Positions 19,238 through 28,833 are shown, numbered from the stretch's first letter. The stretch: DNA of 64,000 bases from Burkholderia pyrrocinia (GCF_022809715.1 NZ_CP094459.1:1488001-1552000), one strand, 5' to 3'. The notes: generated by a model from the letters alone, not told the origin. Numbers and translations are program-made.

Positions 19238-20476
19238 TCACGCCTTCTTGCGCCGGCTGCTTTCGAGGTTCGGCAGGAACACCGTCAGCACGCCGATCAG
19301 CGGCAGGAACGAACACACCTTGTAGACGAACGTGATGCTCGTCGCGTCGGCGAGCTGGCCGAGCACGGCCGCGCCGACGCCGCCGAGGCCGAACGCGAAG
19401 CCGAAGAACAGGCCCGCGACCATCCCGACCTTGCCGGGCATCAGTTCCGTCGCATAGACGAGGATCGCGGCGAACGCCGACGCCAGCACGATGCCGATGA
19501 TCACGGTCAGCACGCTCGTCCAGAACAGGTTCGCGTACGGCAGCAGCAGCGTGAACGGCGCGACGCCGAGGATCGACACCCAGATCACGTACTTGCGGCC
19601 GATCCGGTCGCCGACCGGCCCGCCGATCAGCGTGCCGGCCGCCACGGCCGCGAGGAACACGAACAGGTGGATCTGCGCGGCCTGCACCGACAGGTGGAAC
19701 TTGTCGATCAGGTAGAACGTGAAATAGCTGTTGATGCTCGCGAGGTAGAAGTACTTCGAGAACACGAGCAGCACCAGCACGCCGATCGCGCCGATCACGC
19801 GGCCGCGCGACAGCGTCGGGTGGCCGGCCGCCGCGGCATTCTTCTTCATCGACGGATGCTTCTTGTACCAGTGGCCGATCTGTGTGAGCACGACCATCGC
19901 GACGAGCGCGGCCGCGGAGAACCACGCGATGCTGTGCTGGCCGTGCGGAATGATCACGAGCGCGGCGAGCAGCGGCCCGAGCGCGGAGCCCGCGTTGCCG
20001 CCGACCTGGAACACCGACTGCGCGAGCCCGTGCTGGCCGCCCGACGCCATCCGCGCGACGCGCGACGACTCGGGATGGAATACCGACGAACCGCAGCCGA
20101 CCAGCGCCGCGGCCGCCAGCAGCATCGGAAAGCTCGTCGCGACCGACATCAGCAGCAGCCCCGCGAGCGTGAAGCCCATGCCGACCGGCAGCGAATACGG
20201 CTTCGGACGCTTGTCGGTATAGAGGCCGATGAGCGGCTGCAGCAGCGACGCGGTGATCTGGTAGGTGAGCGTGATCAGGCCGATCTGCGCGAACGACAGC
20301 GCGAACTGGCTCTTGAGCATCGGATAGATCGCGAGGATCAACGACTGGATCATGTCGTTGAGCATGTGCGAGAAGCTGATCGCGCCGAGCACCGGATAGA
20401 CGGTGCGCGATGCGGGGGGCGCGGACGGCTGCGCGGCGGCTGCGCCGGCGGCTCCGGTGTCGAGGCTGGTTTCCAT
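19238..20476 (-). CDS. fsr: MFS transporter, fosmidomycin-resistance (Fsr) type
   Basis: A 412-residue inner-membrane efflux protein with about 12 hydrophobic helices. The segments AISFSHMLNDMIQSLILAIYPMLKSQFALSFAQIGLITLTYQ, GSSVFHPESSRVARMASGG and QVGGNAGSALGPLL match the Fsr branch of the major facilitator superfamily. The branch exports fosmidomycin and other small toxic compounds by proton antiport. It is monocistronic and convergent with mtnN. The upstream 404-bp gap holds GATGCG (20540-20545) and CGCATC (20565-20570) as a possible operator. Confidence 0.85.
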   Translation of the reverse strand: METSLDTGAAGAAAAQPSAPPASRTVYPVLGAISFSHMLNDMIQSLILAIYPMLKSQFALSFAQIGLITLTYQITASLLQPLIGLYTDKRPKPYSLPVGMGFTLAGLLLMSVATSFPMLLAAAALVGCGSSVFHPESSRVARMASGGQHGLAQSVFQVGGNAGSALGPLLAALVIIPHGQHSIAWFSAAALVAMVVLTQIGHWYKKHPSMKKNAAAAGHPTLSRGRVIGAIGVLVLLVFSKYFYLASINSYFTFYLIDKFHLSVQAAQIHLFVFLAAVAAGTLIGGPVGDRIGRKYVIWVSILGVAPFTLLLPYANLFWTSVLTVIIGIVLASAFAAILVYATELMPGKVGMVAGLFFGFAFGLGGVGAAVLGQLADATSITFVYKVCSFLPLIGVLTVFLPNLESSRRKKA

Positions 20477-20716
20477 GTGAGCTGAACGAGTTGAGGTAAC
20501 GGGCGCGCTCTGATGGGGATCGGCGCGTTTGGAATCGTTGATGCGTCAAAGAAGTGTAATGTGGCGCATCAGGAATGTCAGGCCAAGTTTTATCGCGAAT
20601 CGGACATTCATCCGACAGATCGGCCGCTGCCCGTTTTTTTGACCGGGTATAACGCTGGCGGCGCGTCTGCCTGATTGCGAGGCCGCGCCGGAGCCCGGTT
20701 GCGTGTTTTACCGGAC
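20477..20716. other. Intergenic region upstream of fsr and the chemoreceptor gene
   Basis: Part of a 404-bp divergent gap. It contains an AT-richer patch (20535-20650) with GATGCG...CGCATC arms 19 bases apart, a TTGATGCGTCAA near-palindrome, and a T7 run at 20634-20640. No convincing sigma-70 promoter or small gene was seen. Confidence 0.4.
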
Positions 20717-20743
20717 TCAAGAAACGGCGGTGGCGGCCGTAGA
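20717..20743 (+). promoter_or_regulatory. Candidate sigma-28 (FliA) promoter for chemoreceptor
   Basis: TCAAG at 20717-20721 and GCCGTAGA at 20736-20743 are 14 bases apart. The flagellar sigma factor consensus has TAAAG and GCCGATAA with the same spacing. It precedes the chemoreceptor ATG by ~137 bases, which fits co-regulation with the flagellar and chemotaxis regulon. Confidence 0.5.
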
Positions 20744-20880
20744 ACGACCCAATGACCACAGGTGCGCCGCGCCCGGCACCGGCTATCCGCCGTGCAGGCG
20801 CAGGACGCGCGGCATGGCCTGCCATCGCGGAACGCCGGAACCGACCTTTCCGGCAGCGTGATCCATACGGGGATATATCG

Positions 20881-22563
20881 ATGAAAGCAGCATCATTGCA
20901 TCCGCGGCCGGGTGCGGCCGCCGCCGCACCCGACGTTGCCGCCGGTCGCGCCGCACGGCGCCCGCGCGCGGCGCGTCGTGAGCGTCGTGAGCGCCGGCCG
21001 TGGACCGTCAAGGCGACCTTGCGCGCCGCGTTCGCGATCCTGCTGGCCGGCACGCTCGCGATCGGCGTGTTTTCGCTGTGGCAGATCAGCCGGCTGAACG
21101 CGTCGATCTCGTCGGTCTACGAGCAGGGCCACGTCGCGAGCCGCGCGGCGCAGGAAGTCCGTGCCGAGGTGCTGCGGGCGAGCCGTGCGCAGAAGATGCT
21201 GCTGACCGCGACCACCGCGAAGGAGCGCGACGAGCTGGGCGCGGAGGTCGGCGCGGGGCTCGCGTCGATCGGCCAGGCGCTCGGCACGCTGCAGCGCTAC
21301 GCGGATCCGGCCGACGCCGGCGATTCGGCGCGGCTGCGTGCGTTCTCGACGGCCGTCGGCACGTGGAGCGCGCATCTGCGCGATTTCGTCGCGCTCGTGC
21401 GCGCGCAGCCGCTCGACCTGTCGCAGATGAACTGGCAGGTTGGCACGCAGGACGTGTCGCTGCTGGTCGAAACCGGCAAGCTCGAAAAGCTCGTCGCCGA
21501 ACTCGTGAAGACGCGCGGCGAGAAATCGAAGGCGACGCTCGATGCGTCCGCCACCATCTTCTCGTCGTCGTTCGCGATGATCGCGATCATGACGGCCGCG
21601 CTGATCGTGCTCGCGATCGCGATCGCCGAACGCGTCGTGCGGCGCCTCGCGTCGCAGCTCGGCGGCGAGCCCGCGCACGCGAAGGCGATTGCCGCCGACA
21701 TCGCGCGCGGCGACCTGACGCGGCCGATCGCGCTCGGCCGGCACGACCGCGACAGCATGGTGCGCGCGCTGGCCGAGATGCAGACGGGGCTCGCGGCGAC
21801 CGTCGGCGAGATCGCCGTCAGCGCAGAGGCCATCGCGGCCGCGTCCGGCGAGATCTCGACCGGCAATCTCGACCTGTCGCGGCGCACCGAGCAGCAGGCC
21901 GTCGCGCTCGAACGCACCGCGGCCAGCATGGAGCAGCTCACGTCGACCGTGCGGCAGAACGCCGAGAACGCGCGGCAGGCGAGCACGCTCGCGGCCAATG
22001 CGTCGGCCGTTGCGGAAACGGGCGGTGAAGTCGTCGGGCGCGTGGTCGCGACGATGAGCGAGATCGACGACAGCGCGAAGAACATTCGCGAGATCATCGG
22101 CACGATCGAGGGGATCGCGTTCCAGACCAACATTCTCGCGTTGAATGCGGCGGTCGAGGCCGCGCGCGCCGGCGAACAGGGGCGCGGCTTCTCGGTGGTC
22201 GCGGGCGAGGTGCGCCTGCTCGCGCAGCGCGCGGCGACCGCGGCGAAGGAGATCCGCGCGCTGATCGGCGCATCGGTGGAGCGCGTCGCGAACGGCGCGG
22301 CGCTCGCGCACGACGCGGGCCGCACGATGGACGACGTCGTGCGCGCGGTCAAGCGCGTGACGGACATCATCGGCGAGATTTCCGCGGCATCGGACGAGCA
22401 GAGCGCCGGGATCGAAGAGATCGGCCGCGCGGTCACGCAGATGGACGCCGGCACGCAGCAGAATGCGGCGCTCGTCGAACAGGCGGCGGCGGCCGCGAAC
22501 GCGCTCGACGAACAGGCGCAGGCGCTGAAGTCGCTGGTCGGGCGTTTTCGCATCGCGGCCTGA
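20881..22563 (+). CDS. Methyl-accepting chemotaxis protein
   Basis: A 560-residue chemoreceptor. The ATG at 20881 follows GGGGATATATCG. Residues 1-40 are an unusual Ala/Arg-rich cytoplasmic extension. A transmembrane helix (~45-68) leads to a four-helix Tar-type periplasmic domain (~70-225), a second helix (~228-250), a short HAMP-like linker and a long signalling coiled coil. The hairpin tip [37 protein letters not shown], which contacts CheA/CheW, is intact. The C-terminus lacks the CheR-docking pentapeptide. Ligand unknown. It converges with the efflux operon, 21 bp away. Confidence 0.93.
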   Translation: MKAASLHPRPGAAAAAPDVAAGRAARRPRAARRERRERRPWTVKATLRAAFAILLAGTLAIGVFSLWQISRLNASISSVYEQGHVASRAAQEVRAEVLRASRAQKMLLTATTAKERDELGAEVGAGLASIGQALGTLQRYADPADAGDSARLRAFSTAVGTWSAHLRDFVALVRAQPLDLSQMNWQVGTQDVSLLVETGKLEKLVAELVKTRGEKSKATLDASATIFSSSFAMIAIMTAALIVLAIAIAERVVRRLASQLGGEPAHAKAIAADIARGDLTRPIALGRHDRDSMVRALAEMQTGLAATVGEIAVSAEAIAAASGEISTGNLDLSRRTEQQAVALERTAASMEQLTSTVRQNAENARQASTLAANASAVAETGGEVVGRVVATMSEIDDSAKNIREIIGTIEGIAFQTNILALNAAVEAARAGEQGRGFSVVAGEVRLLAQRAATAAKEIRALIGASVERVANGAALAHDAGRTMDDVVRAVKRVTDIIGEISAASDEQSAGIEEIGRAVTQMDAGTQQNAALVEQAAAAANALDEQAQALKSLVGRFRIAA

Positions 22564-22584
22564 GCGCGCCCGGCCGCTCCGCGC

Positions 22585-23460
22585 TTACGATTTCTTCTGC
22601 TTGATCGGATCGATGATGACCGTGCAGGTCGTGCCCGCCGACAGCACCACGTCGGCCGGCACTTCGTCGATCCGGATGCGCACCGGCACGCGCTGCGCGA
22701 GGCGCACCCAGTTGAAGGTCGGGTTCACGTCCGCGACGAGGTCGCGGCTTTGCGGGTTGTCGCGATCGTAGATGCCGCGCGAGATGCTTTCGACGTGGCC
22801 CTTCATCACGCCGCCGCTCATCAGCCGCATCTCGGCCGGCGCGCCGATCTTCACGCGCGGCAGCTTGGTTTCCTCGAAATAGCCGTAGACCCAGAACGAG
22901 TGGCTGTCGACGATCGCGAGCTTCGCCTGGCCGGCCACCGCGTAGTTGCCCTTGAACGTCTGCAGGTTCGTGATGTAGCCGTCGACCGGCGCGACGACGC
23001 GCGTGCGTTCGAGATTGAGCTTCGCGGCGTCGAGCGCGGCGATTGCCTGCTGGTACTGCGCATCGGCGCTCGACGCGCTGTGCGCCGCGTTCTCGCGGTT
23101 TTCCTTCGATACGACGAGCGCATCGAGATCGGCGCGGCGGGCCGCGTCGTCGCGGCGCATCTGCAGTTCCGCGCGGCGGGCGGCGACGGCCGCCTGCGCC
23201 TGCTCGACCGCGATCTGGTAGTGCGACGGGTCGATCTGCATGATCAGGTCGCCTTTTTTCACGAGCTGGTTGTCATGCACGGGCAGCTCGACGATCGCGC
23301 CCGACACGTCCGGCGCGACGTTGACGATCTCGGCGCGCACGCGCCCGTCGCGCGTCCACGGATCGTCCATGTAGTGCACCCACAGCGAGCGCCCGATCAG
23401 GATCGCGACGAGAAGGATGACGGCGGTCGCGACGAAGCCGAAGAGTTTTCTGAGAATCAT
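22585..23460 (-). CDS. HlyD/AaeA-type membrane fusion protein
   Basis: A 291-residue periplasmic adaptor with one N-terminal transmembrane helix (residues ~5-28) followed by a biotinyl-lipoyl-like domain (VNVAPDVSGAIVELPVHDNQLVKKGDLIMQID), a helical hairpin (~75-140) and a beta-barrel. It resembles AaeA/EmrA adaptors that link FUSC-type pumps to an outer-membrane channel. It is the last gene of a minus-strand operon (NodT channel, FUSC pump, DUF1656 protein, adaptor), 12 bp after the DUF1656 gene. Probable substrates are aromatic acids or fusaric acid, by family. Confidence 0.9.
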   Translation of the reverse strand: MILRKLFGFVATAVILLVAILIGRSLWVHYMDDPWTRDGRVRAEIVNVAPDVSGAIVELPVHDNQLVKKGDLIMQIDPSHYQIAVEQAQAAVAARRAELQMRRDDAARRADLDALVVSKENRENAAHSASSADAQYQQAIAALDAAKLNLERTRVVAPVDGYITNLQTFKGNYAVAGQAKLAIVDSHSFWVYGYFEETKLPRVKIGAPAEMRLMSGGVMKGHVESISRGIYDRDNPQSRDLVADVNPTFNWVRLAQRVPVRIRIDEVPADVVLSAGTTCTVIIDPIKQKKS

Positions 23461-23472
23461 GATGGTTCGGAA

Positions 23473-23676
23473 TCAACGGTAAACGGCAAGACTCAGTCCG
23501 CCGCAAATGCAGACGAGAAGGCAGGCCCGGAACAGCGACGGGTGCCAGACCAGACGGTAGAGGCCTGTATAGGCGAGCAGGCGGTCGACGGCCCAGGTCG
23601 CGAGCGCGCCGAGGACGAACATCAGCACCACCGTGGGCATGTAGGCATCGAGAATGGCGATTTCACGCGGCATCAT
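23473..23676 (-). CDS. DUF1656 small membrane protein
   Basis: A 67-residue inner-membrane protein with two hydrophobic helices (~13-33 and 48-65). DUF1656 proteins (AaeX-like) almost always lie between FUSC pump and HlyD adaptor genes, as here. The start overlaps the FUSC stop as ATGATGA; two adjacent ATG codons at 23676 and 23673 are both possible. Its biochemical role in the pump is not established. Confidence 0.85.
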   Translation of the reverse strand: MMPREIAILDAYMPTVVLMFVLGALATWAVDRLLAYTGLYRLVWHPSLFRACLLVCICGGLSLAVYR

Positions 23677-25877
23677 GACGAGGCTCCTGGTTGGGGACGC
23701 ACGGGGCGGTTGCGGTTGAGCGGCTCGAGCGGCGATTCCGGATCGAGCAGCGCGGTGCGCACGAAATGCAGATGGCTCAGGATGCGCTGCAGCCGGTGGC
23801 GCTCGTCGCGCGTCGGCTCGAACGCGTCGAGCGTCTGCCGGGTCGCATCGATTGCGGCATTGGTCGCGGCGAGCGTCGCATCGAAGCGCGCGGCGCTCGG
23901 TTTCGCGAACAGCGTCGACAGCGAGCCGCGCATCGTCTCGATCGCGCGACGCCACGGCATCGCCGGCGCATAGCGCGGGTCGGACGGCAGCGTCGCCAGC
24001 TCGTGGCGCAGATCGATCGCCGCGTTGCCGGTTTCGAGCACCGCGAACATCCAGCGCAGCGCATCGCGCTGCACGTCGGGCTGGTCGGCCGACAGCGTGT
24101 GGGCCTGGTACATCAGGTCGCGCGCGCCGCTCTCGAAGCGCGTGCGCAAGCCGGCGAGCCGCGCGTGGCAGGCCGCGACGGCCTGGTGGCGCAGGTCGGC
24201 GAACAGCCGCTTCTTGAGCCACGGCGCGGTCGGCGGGAACAGCACCGCGAACGCGATCGCCGACGCCAGCATCGACAGCACGAGCGCGAGCGCGTCGTTC
24301 ATGAAGCTGGTCGGATCGTAGTGCGTGATGTTGTCCGGGCCGGCGAGGAAGCTGAAGAAGATCAGGTAGCCCATCCCGTAGCCCGCGAGCTTCGGCTTCA
24401 GCGTCATGAAGATGCCGATCGCGAGCAGCGGCGCGAGCGCGACGCACAGCAGCGGGAAGCCGTCGATGTGCGGATAGATGCCGAACGTCAGCAGGAAACC
24501 CGTGCAGACGGCGAGTGCCGTTCCCATCCCCATCTGCGCGGACATCGCGGTCGGGCGCGGCGTCGACGACGCGAGCGCGCAGGTGGCCGCCGCCGTCAGC
24601 GTGAGCGTCACGCCGCTCGGCCATGCGCTCTCGATCCAGAACCAGCCGAGCACCAGGATCACGGTCGCGGTGCGAATCGCCGCGATCACCATCGCCGTCA
24701 TGTTGGTGCGCGGCTCGTAGCGTTCGATCCAGCGCTCGCGTTCGTGCGTCGCGGTCGACAGCGACGCATAGGTCGCCGCGTACTCGTGCAGGTCGGTGAT
24801 GAAGCGGTACAGCAGTTCGGCGGCTGTATCGAAGTCGAGCAGCGGAAAGTCCGGCTGCGTTTCGAGCGCCGCACGGGTCGCGCGGATGCGGCGCGGCAGC
24901 GCGTCGCGCCATGCGAGCAGTTGCTCGGCCGCGTGCCCCGCGTCGGTCGACGAGCGCACGGGTTCGCCCGTGGGCGTCAGCAGCAGCGGCGCGATCTCGC
25001 GGAAGTACGGCTCGATCGCGTCGATCGCGGCCTGCGCGCCGGCCGCATGCAGCCGGTTCATCAACTGGTGCAGCGCATGGAAACGGCTCGATGCGCTCAT
25101 GAACTCGCTGTTCAGCCGCGCGAGGCGGCCGCTGCGCATCCGCGTATCCGGATCCTCGAATACGGCCATGCTGCGCGCGGCCTCGAACCCGACCACGTCG
25201 GCGACGAAGCGCGTATGGATGGTTTCGATATGCGCGCGGTCGAGCTTGCCCGACAGCGCCGAAGCAACATAGTCGACGAAGCTGCCGAAGCGCTTGCGCA
25301 CCGTCGTGCGCATCTGCTCGCCCGTGTACTGCGGAAACACGAGCGCGCTGACCACGCCGGCCGACACGATCCCGACCATGATTTCGGCAACGCGCGTCAG
25401 CGCGCTCATGAACGCGCCGTCCGGGTGCTGCGAAGCGGGCAGCCCGATCAGCGCGGTCGTGTAGCCGGCCAGCAGGAAGCCGTAGCTGCGGAAGTTGCGG
25501 TTGCGTGCGGCGCCGGCCGTGCACAGCGCGACCCACAGTGCGACCGCCAGCAGGAACAGCTGCGGCTGCTGCGGAAACAAGCCGACGAACGTGAGCGTCG
25601 CGATGAGCCCGAAGATCGTGCCGGCGACGCGGTAGAAGCTCTTCGCGAGCACCGCGCCGCTTTGCGGCTGCATCACGATGAACACCGTGGTCATCGCCGT
25701 TTTCGGCGCGGGCAGGTCGAGCCGCATCGATACGCCGGTCGCGATGAACGCGGCGAGCAGCGCCTTGAACAGGTAGAGCCACGCGGCGCCGTCGCTGCGG
25801 GCCCAGTCGCCGAACGCGGCGGACCAGGCCGCGAGCGGACCGCCGGCGTGCGTGGAAGCGGGGGAGGAGGCTGACAT
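23673..25877 (-). CDS. FUSC family inner-membrane exporter (AaeB/fusaric acid resistance type)
   Basis: A 734-residue protein with the duplicated FUSC layout: about six hydrophobic helices near residues 25-180, a long soluble region (~190-360), and a second helix set (~370-520) before a helical C-terminal domain. The FKALLAAFIATGVSMRLDLPAPKTAMTTVFIVMQPQSGAVLAKSFYRVAGTIFG stretch is the family signature. AaeB-like pumps export aromatic carboxylates, and fusaric acid pumps are related. It is flanked by its channel gene (15 bp upstream) and DUF1656/HlyD genes downstream. Confidence 0.9.
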   Translation of the reverse strand: MSASSPASTHAGGPLAAWSAAFGDWARSDGAAWLYLFKALLAAFIATGVSMRLDLPAPKTAMTTVFIVMQPQSGAVLAKSFYRVAGTIFGLIATLTFVGLFPQQPQLFLLAVALWVALCTAGAARNRNFRSYGFLLAGYTTALIGLPASQHPDGAFMSALTRVAEIMVGIVSAGVVSALVFPQYTGEQMRTTVRKRFGSFVDYVASALSGKLDRAHIETIHTRFVADVVGFEAARSMAVFEDPDTRMRSGRLARLNSEFMSASSRFHALHQLMNRLHAAGAQAAIDAIEPYFREIAPLLLTPTGEPVRSSTDAGHAAEQLLAWRDALPRRIRATRAALETQPDFPLLDFDTAAELLYRFITDLHEYAATYASLSTATHERERWIERYEPRTNMTAMVIAAIRTATVILVLGWFWIESAWPSGVTLTLTAAATCALASSTPRPTAMSAQMGMGTALAVCTGFLLTFGIYPHIDGFPLLCVALAPLLAIGIFMTLKPKLAGYGMGYLIFFSFLAGPDNITHYDPTSFMNDALALVLSMLASAIAFAVLFPPTAPWLKKRLFADLRHQAVAACHARLAGLRTRFESGARDLMYQAHTLSADQPDVQRDALRWMFAVLETGNAAIDLRHELATLPSDPRYAPAMPWRRAIETMRGSLSTLFAKPSAARFDATLAATNAAIDATRQTLDAFEPTRDERHRLQRILSHLHFVRTALLDPESPLEPLNRNRPVRPQPGASS

Positions 25878-25892
25878 GGCGGTCGCTCCGCG

Positions 25893-27452
25893 TTACCGTG
25901 CGGCCGGCGTGCCGGTCGCGGCGACCTGCGCGGGCCGGGCAACGGCCGCCGCGGGCTTCGCGTCCGACGGGTTGGCACCGTCGGCGGGTTGGTCGTCCGC
26001 CGGAACGTCTTTGCCCGTCTCGACGCCGCCGCCGAGCGCGGCCATCAGCTGCGCGTGCGCGGCGAGGCGTTCCGCATCGATGCGGGCCGCCGTCTCCTGC
26101 GCGCGCAGCAACTGCTGTTGCGCGATCAGCACGTTCACGTAATCGGTCAGCCCGCGGCGGAAGCCCTCGCGCGACAACTGGTAGCTGCGGTCGTTGGCGG
26201 CCACCGAGCGCGCGGCGTCCTTCTTCTGCGTATCGAGCGAGCGGATTCGCACGACCTGGTCGGCGATGTCCTTGAGCGCGCCGACGATCGTCTGGTTGTA
26301 GCGCTCGACCGCCTGGTCGTAGCCGGCATTCGCCGCGCCGAGCTGCGCGCGCAGCCGGCCGCCTTCGAAGATCGGCAGCGTCAGCGCGGGGCCGGCCGTC
26401 CAGCCGCCGTTCATCGCGCGCAGGAAGTCGGTGAACGGCGCGGTCACGCCGAAGCCGCCGACCGTCGCGAGCAGGTCGATGTTCGGGTAGAACGAGGCCT
26501 TCGCGACATCGATGCCGCGCGCCTGCGCGTCGACCGTCCAGCGCGCCGCGACCACATCGGGGCGGCGGCCGAGCAGGTCGGCCGGCAGCGCCGACGGCAG
26601 GCCGGACGGCGCGTCGAGCGCAAGCTGCGGCCGCTTGATCGCGTCGCCGGCGCCCGGGCCCTTGCCGGCCAGTGCGGCGAGCTGGTGGCGCGCGAGCTGG
26701 ATCGCTTCTTCATAGCTGTCGATCTGGCGCTCGTAGTCGGGCAGCGTCGATTCCGCCTGGCTCACTTCGAGCTGCGTGCCGAGGCCGGCCTGCAGCCGCT
26801 TGCGCGCGAGATCGGCGAGCGAGCGCTGGCGTTCGAACGTTTCGTGCGCGAGGTCGAGCAGCGCATAGTTCATCGACATGCCGACATACGCGCGCACGAC
26901 GTTGACTTCGAGTTCGAGCTTCGCCGCGCGCGCGTCGGCGGCGGTCGCATGCGCGGTGTCGAGCGCGCGTTCGGTCGTGTTCTTGTCCTTGCCCCACAGG
27001 TCGAGGTGGTACGACAGGCTGAGCGTGCCGGTGTTGTTCCAGGTATCGGCGTTCGCGAGCGGGCCCGGGCCGTAGAACACGTTGTCGGGCCAGTGCTCGC
27101 GCATCAGCGAAAGATTGCCGTTGATCTGCGGCAGTTCGGCCGAGCGGGCGACGCGCGCCATCGCCTGCGCTTCGCGCACGCGTGCCTCGGCGGCCGCGAG
27201 TGTCGGGTTGCCGGCCTGGGCGGCGGCGATCCAGGAATCGAGTTGCGGATCGCGGTAGGCGCGCCACCAGTCGGCCGCGGGCCAGCCCGCGTCGCGGTCG
27301 GCTGCGCGGATCGCGGCGCCGGCGTCGAGCGCGTTCGCTTCGATGCGGGCCGACTGCGGCTTGTTGTCGCCCATGCTCGCGCATCCGGCCATTATTAATG
27401 AGACTGCAAGAACCGCCAGTGCGAGCGTCCCTTTTGTCGCCGGAGACTGCAC
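25893..27452 (-). CDS. NodT/OprM-type outer-membrane efflux lipoprotein
   Basis: A 519-residue outer membrane factor forming the exit duct of a tripartite pump. The GTG at 27452 is chosen because AGGGAG lies 6 bases upstream and it gives a clean lipoprotein signal, with IMAGC placing the lipidated Cys at 24. Two OEP repeats follow, with WPAADWWRAYRDPQLDSWIAAAQAGNPTL at the start and LGRRPDVVAARW in the centre. The Ala/Pro-rich tail after residue ~480 is disordered. It is the first gene of the efflux operon and is divergent from a LysR gene. Confidence 0.92.
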   Translation of the reverse strand: MQSPATKGTLALAVLAVSLIMAGCASMGDNKPQSARIEANALDAGAAIRAADRDAGWPAADWWRAYRDPQLDSWIAAAQAGNPTLAAAEARVREAQAMARVARSAELPQINGNLSLMREHWPDNVFYGPGPLANADTWNNTGTLSLSYHLDLWGKDKNTTERALDTAHATAADARAAKLELEVNVVRAYVGMSMNYALLDLAHETFERQRSLADLARKRLQAGLGTQLEVSQAESTLPDYERQIDSYEEAIQLARHQLAALAGKGPGAGDAIKRPQLALDAPSGLPSALPADLLGRRPDVVAARWTVDAQARGIDVAKASFYPNIDLLATVGGFGVTAPFTDFLRAMNGGWTAGPALTLPIFEGGRLRAQLGAANAGYDQAVERYNQTIVGALKDIADQVVRIRSLDTQKKDAARSVAANDRSYQLSREGFRRGLTDYVNVLIAQQQLLRAQETAARIDAERLAAHAQLMAALGGGVETGKDVPADDQPADGANPSDAKPAAAVARPAQVAATGTPAAR

Positions 27453-27498
27453 GATTTTCTCCCTTTCGGATATAGATGAGTCGGATGCGATTATATTT

Positions 27499-27514
27499 TT
27501 CAGTGATTCCTGAA
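27499..27514. promoter_or_regulatory. Inverted repeat in efflux-operon/LysR divergent region
   Basis: TTCAG (27499-27503) and CTGAA (27510-27514) are perfect inverted arms around a 6-base spacer in the 157-bp gap between the NodT-type gene and the LysR gene at 27610. This is a likely LTTR operator controlling both directions. The half-site equals that of the palindrome at 4570-4583. Confidence 0.5.
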
Positions 27515-27609
27515 TAAATGGACAACGGTGCAAGTCATTTTTACGAATCCTGAGACAATACTTGTTCGCCTCTGTGCAACAATCCGTCCGGATTCAAACG
27601 GGTAATCGG

Positions 27610-28551
27610 ATGGATACGTTACAAAACATGCGGGTATTCGTCCGCGTGGTCGACGCGGGGAGCTTTACCGCGGCCGCCCAGCAGATGAATTCGACCACCG
27701 CCTATGCGTCGCGCGCGGTCTCGGATCTCGAGGCGCACCTGCGCACGCGTCTCCTAAACCGCACGACGCGCCGGATCGCGCTGACCGAAGCCGGCGAGCG
27801 CTACCTGCAGCGCTGCGAGCAGATCCTCGCGTACGTCGACCAGGCCGAAGCCGAGGCCGGCGACGCGCACGCGCGCCCGTCCGGCAAGCTGAAGGTCCAT
27901 TGCTTCACGAGCCTCGGCCAGCACTACCTGGTGCCGGCCATTGCGCGCTATCGCGAGCGCTATCCGGACGTGCACGTCGAGCTGACGCTCGCGCAGCGGA
28001 TGCCCGACCTGCTCGACGAGGGGTACGACGTTGCAATCGTCGTCGGCCGCGACCTGCCCGATTCGGGGCTCGTGTCGCAGCGGCTCGGCGAGAGCTACAG
28101 CGTCGTGTGTGCGTCGCCCGGCTACGTCGAGGCGCACGGCGTGCCGCAGCGGCCGGCGGATCTCGCGCAGCACGTGTGCCTCGGGATGGTCGCGCCGGGC
28201 TTTCACTACGACGAATGGGCGCTGGCGGGGCCGAACGGCGAAGAAGTCGTTCCGATCACGGCGCCGCCGTTTCGCGTGAACGTCGCCGAGGCGCTCGCGG
28301 TGGCCGTGCGGGAGGGGATGGGGATCGGCGGGCTGCCGCTTTATTCGGCGATCGGCTGGCTGCGCAGCGGGCATATCGTGCGCGTGATGCCCGAATACCG
28401 GTCGCACGTGATGAACATCTACGCGCTCTATCCGTCGCGTCAGTACCTCGACGCGAAAATCCGTACCTGGGTCGATTTCCTGCGTGACGAACTGCCGTCC
28501 ACGCTCGCCGCCGACGAAGCCGCGCTCGAGCAGTACACGCGTGCGACATGA
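27610..28551 (+). CDS. LysR family transcriptional regulator of the efflux operon
   Basis: A 313-residue LTTR with an N-terminal winged helix (MDTLQNMRVFVRVVDAGSFTAAAQQMNSTTAYASRAVSDLEAHLRTRLLNRTTRRIALTEAG) and an effector domain (~95-300). The ATG at 27610 gives the conserved N-terminus; the frame is open 16 codons earlier. It is divergent from the NodT-FUSC-HlyD operon, an arrangement seen for AaeR and other LTTR activators of aromatic-acid efflux, so it probably responds to the pump's substrate. Confidence 0.9.
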   Translation: MDTLQNMRVFVRVVDAGSFTAAAQQMNSTTAYASRAVSDLEAHLRTRLLNRTTRRIALTEAGERYLQRCEQILAYVDQAEAEAGDAHARPSGKLKVHCFTSLGQHYLVPAIARYRERYPDVHVELTLAQRMPDLLDEGYDVAIVVGRDLPDSGLVSQRLGESYSVVCASPGYVEAHGVPQRPADLAQHVCLGMVAPGFHYDEWALAGPNGEEVVPITAPPFRVNVAEALAVAVREGMGIGGLPLYSAIGWLRSGHIVRVMPEYRSHVMNIYALYPSRQYLDAKIRTWVDFLRDELPSTLAADEAALEQYTRAT

Positions 28552-28668
28552 GCGCGCGGTTGACTGCAATCTGACGAGATTTGTCCTTCACGCAACATTT
28601 TTTTACGAACGCGTGTCTGACAGTTTGATACTGTTAAAGTAATCGATATACGTCACCCCGGAGTAGCA

Positions 28669-28833
28669 ATGGATACGCACCTGATGATCGGCCTTGGAGT
28701 CCTGCTTGGCGCAGCCGCTGCCGCCGCGGCGACCCGCGACCTGCTGCGTGCGATGAAGGCGAAGGCACGGATGAAGCCGGTGCCGGTGCGCGTGCGCGCG
28801 GCACAGCACGGATCGCGCCGCAGCGACCGCTGA
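28669..28833 (+). CDS. Small single-pass membrane peptide
   Basis: A 54-residue open frame with a good CGGAG ribosome-binding sequence 5 bases before the ATG. The N-terminus MDTHLMIGLGVLLGAAAAAAATRDLL forms one Ala-rich hydrophobic helix and the C-terminal half is strongly basic with Arg/Lys-rich, proline-interrupted sequence (MKAKARMKPVPVRVRAA). It stands alone between the LysR gene and the convergent metallophosphoesterase. No family recognised. The helix plus positively charged tail suggests a membrane-associated small protein. A 5-bp inverted repeat (ACAGT/ACTGT) lies at 28620-28634. Confidence 0.6.
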   Translation: MDTHLMIGLGVLLGAAAAAAATRDLLRAMKAKARMKPVPVRVRAAQHGSRRSDR

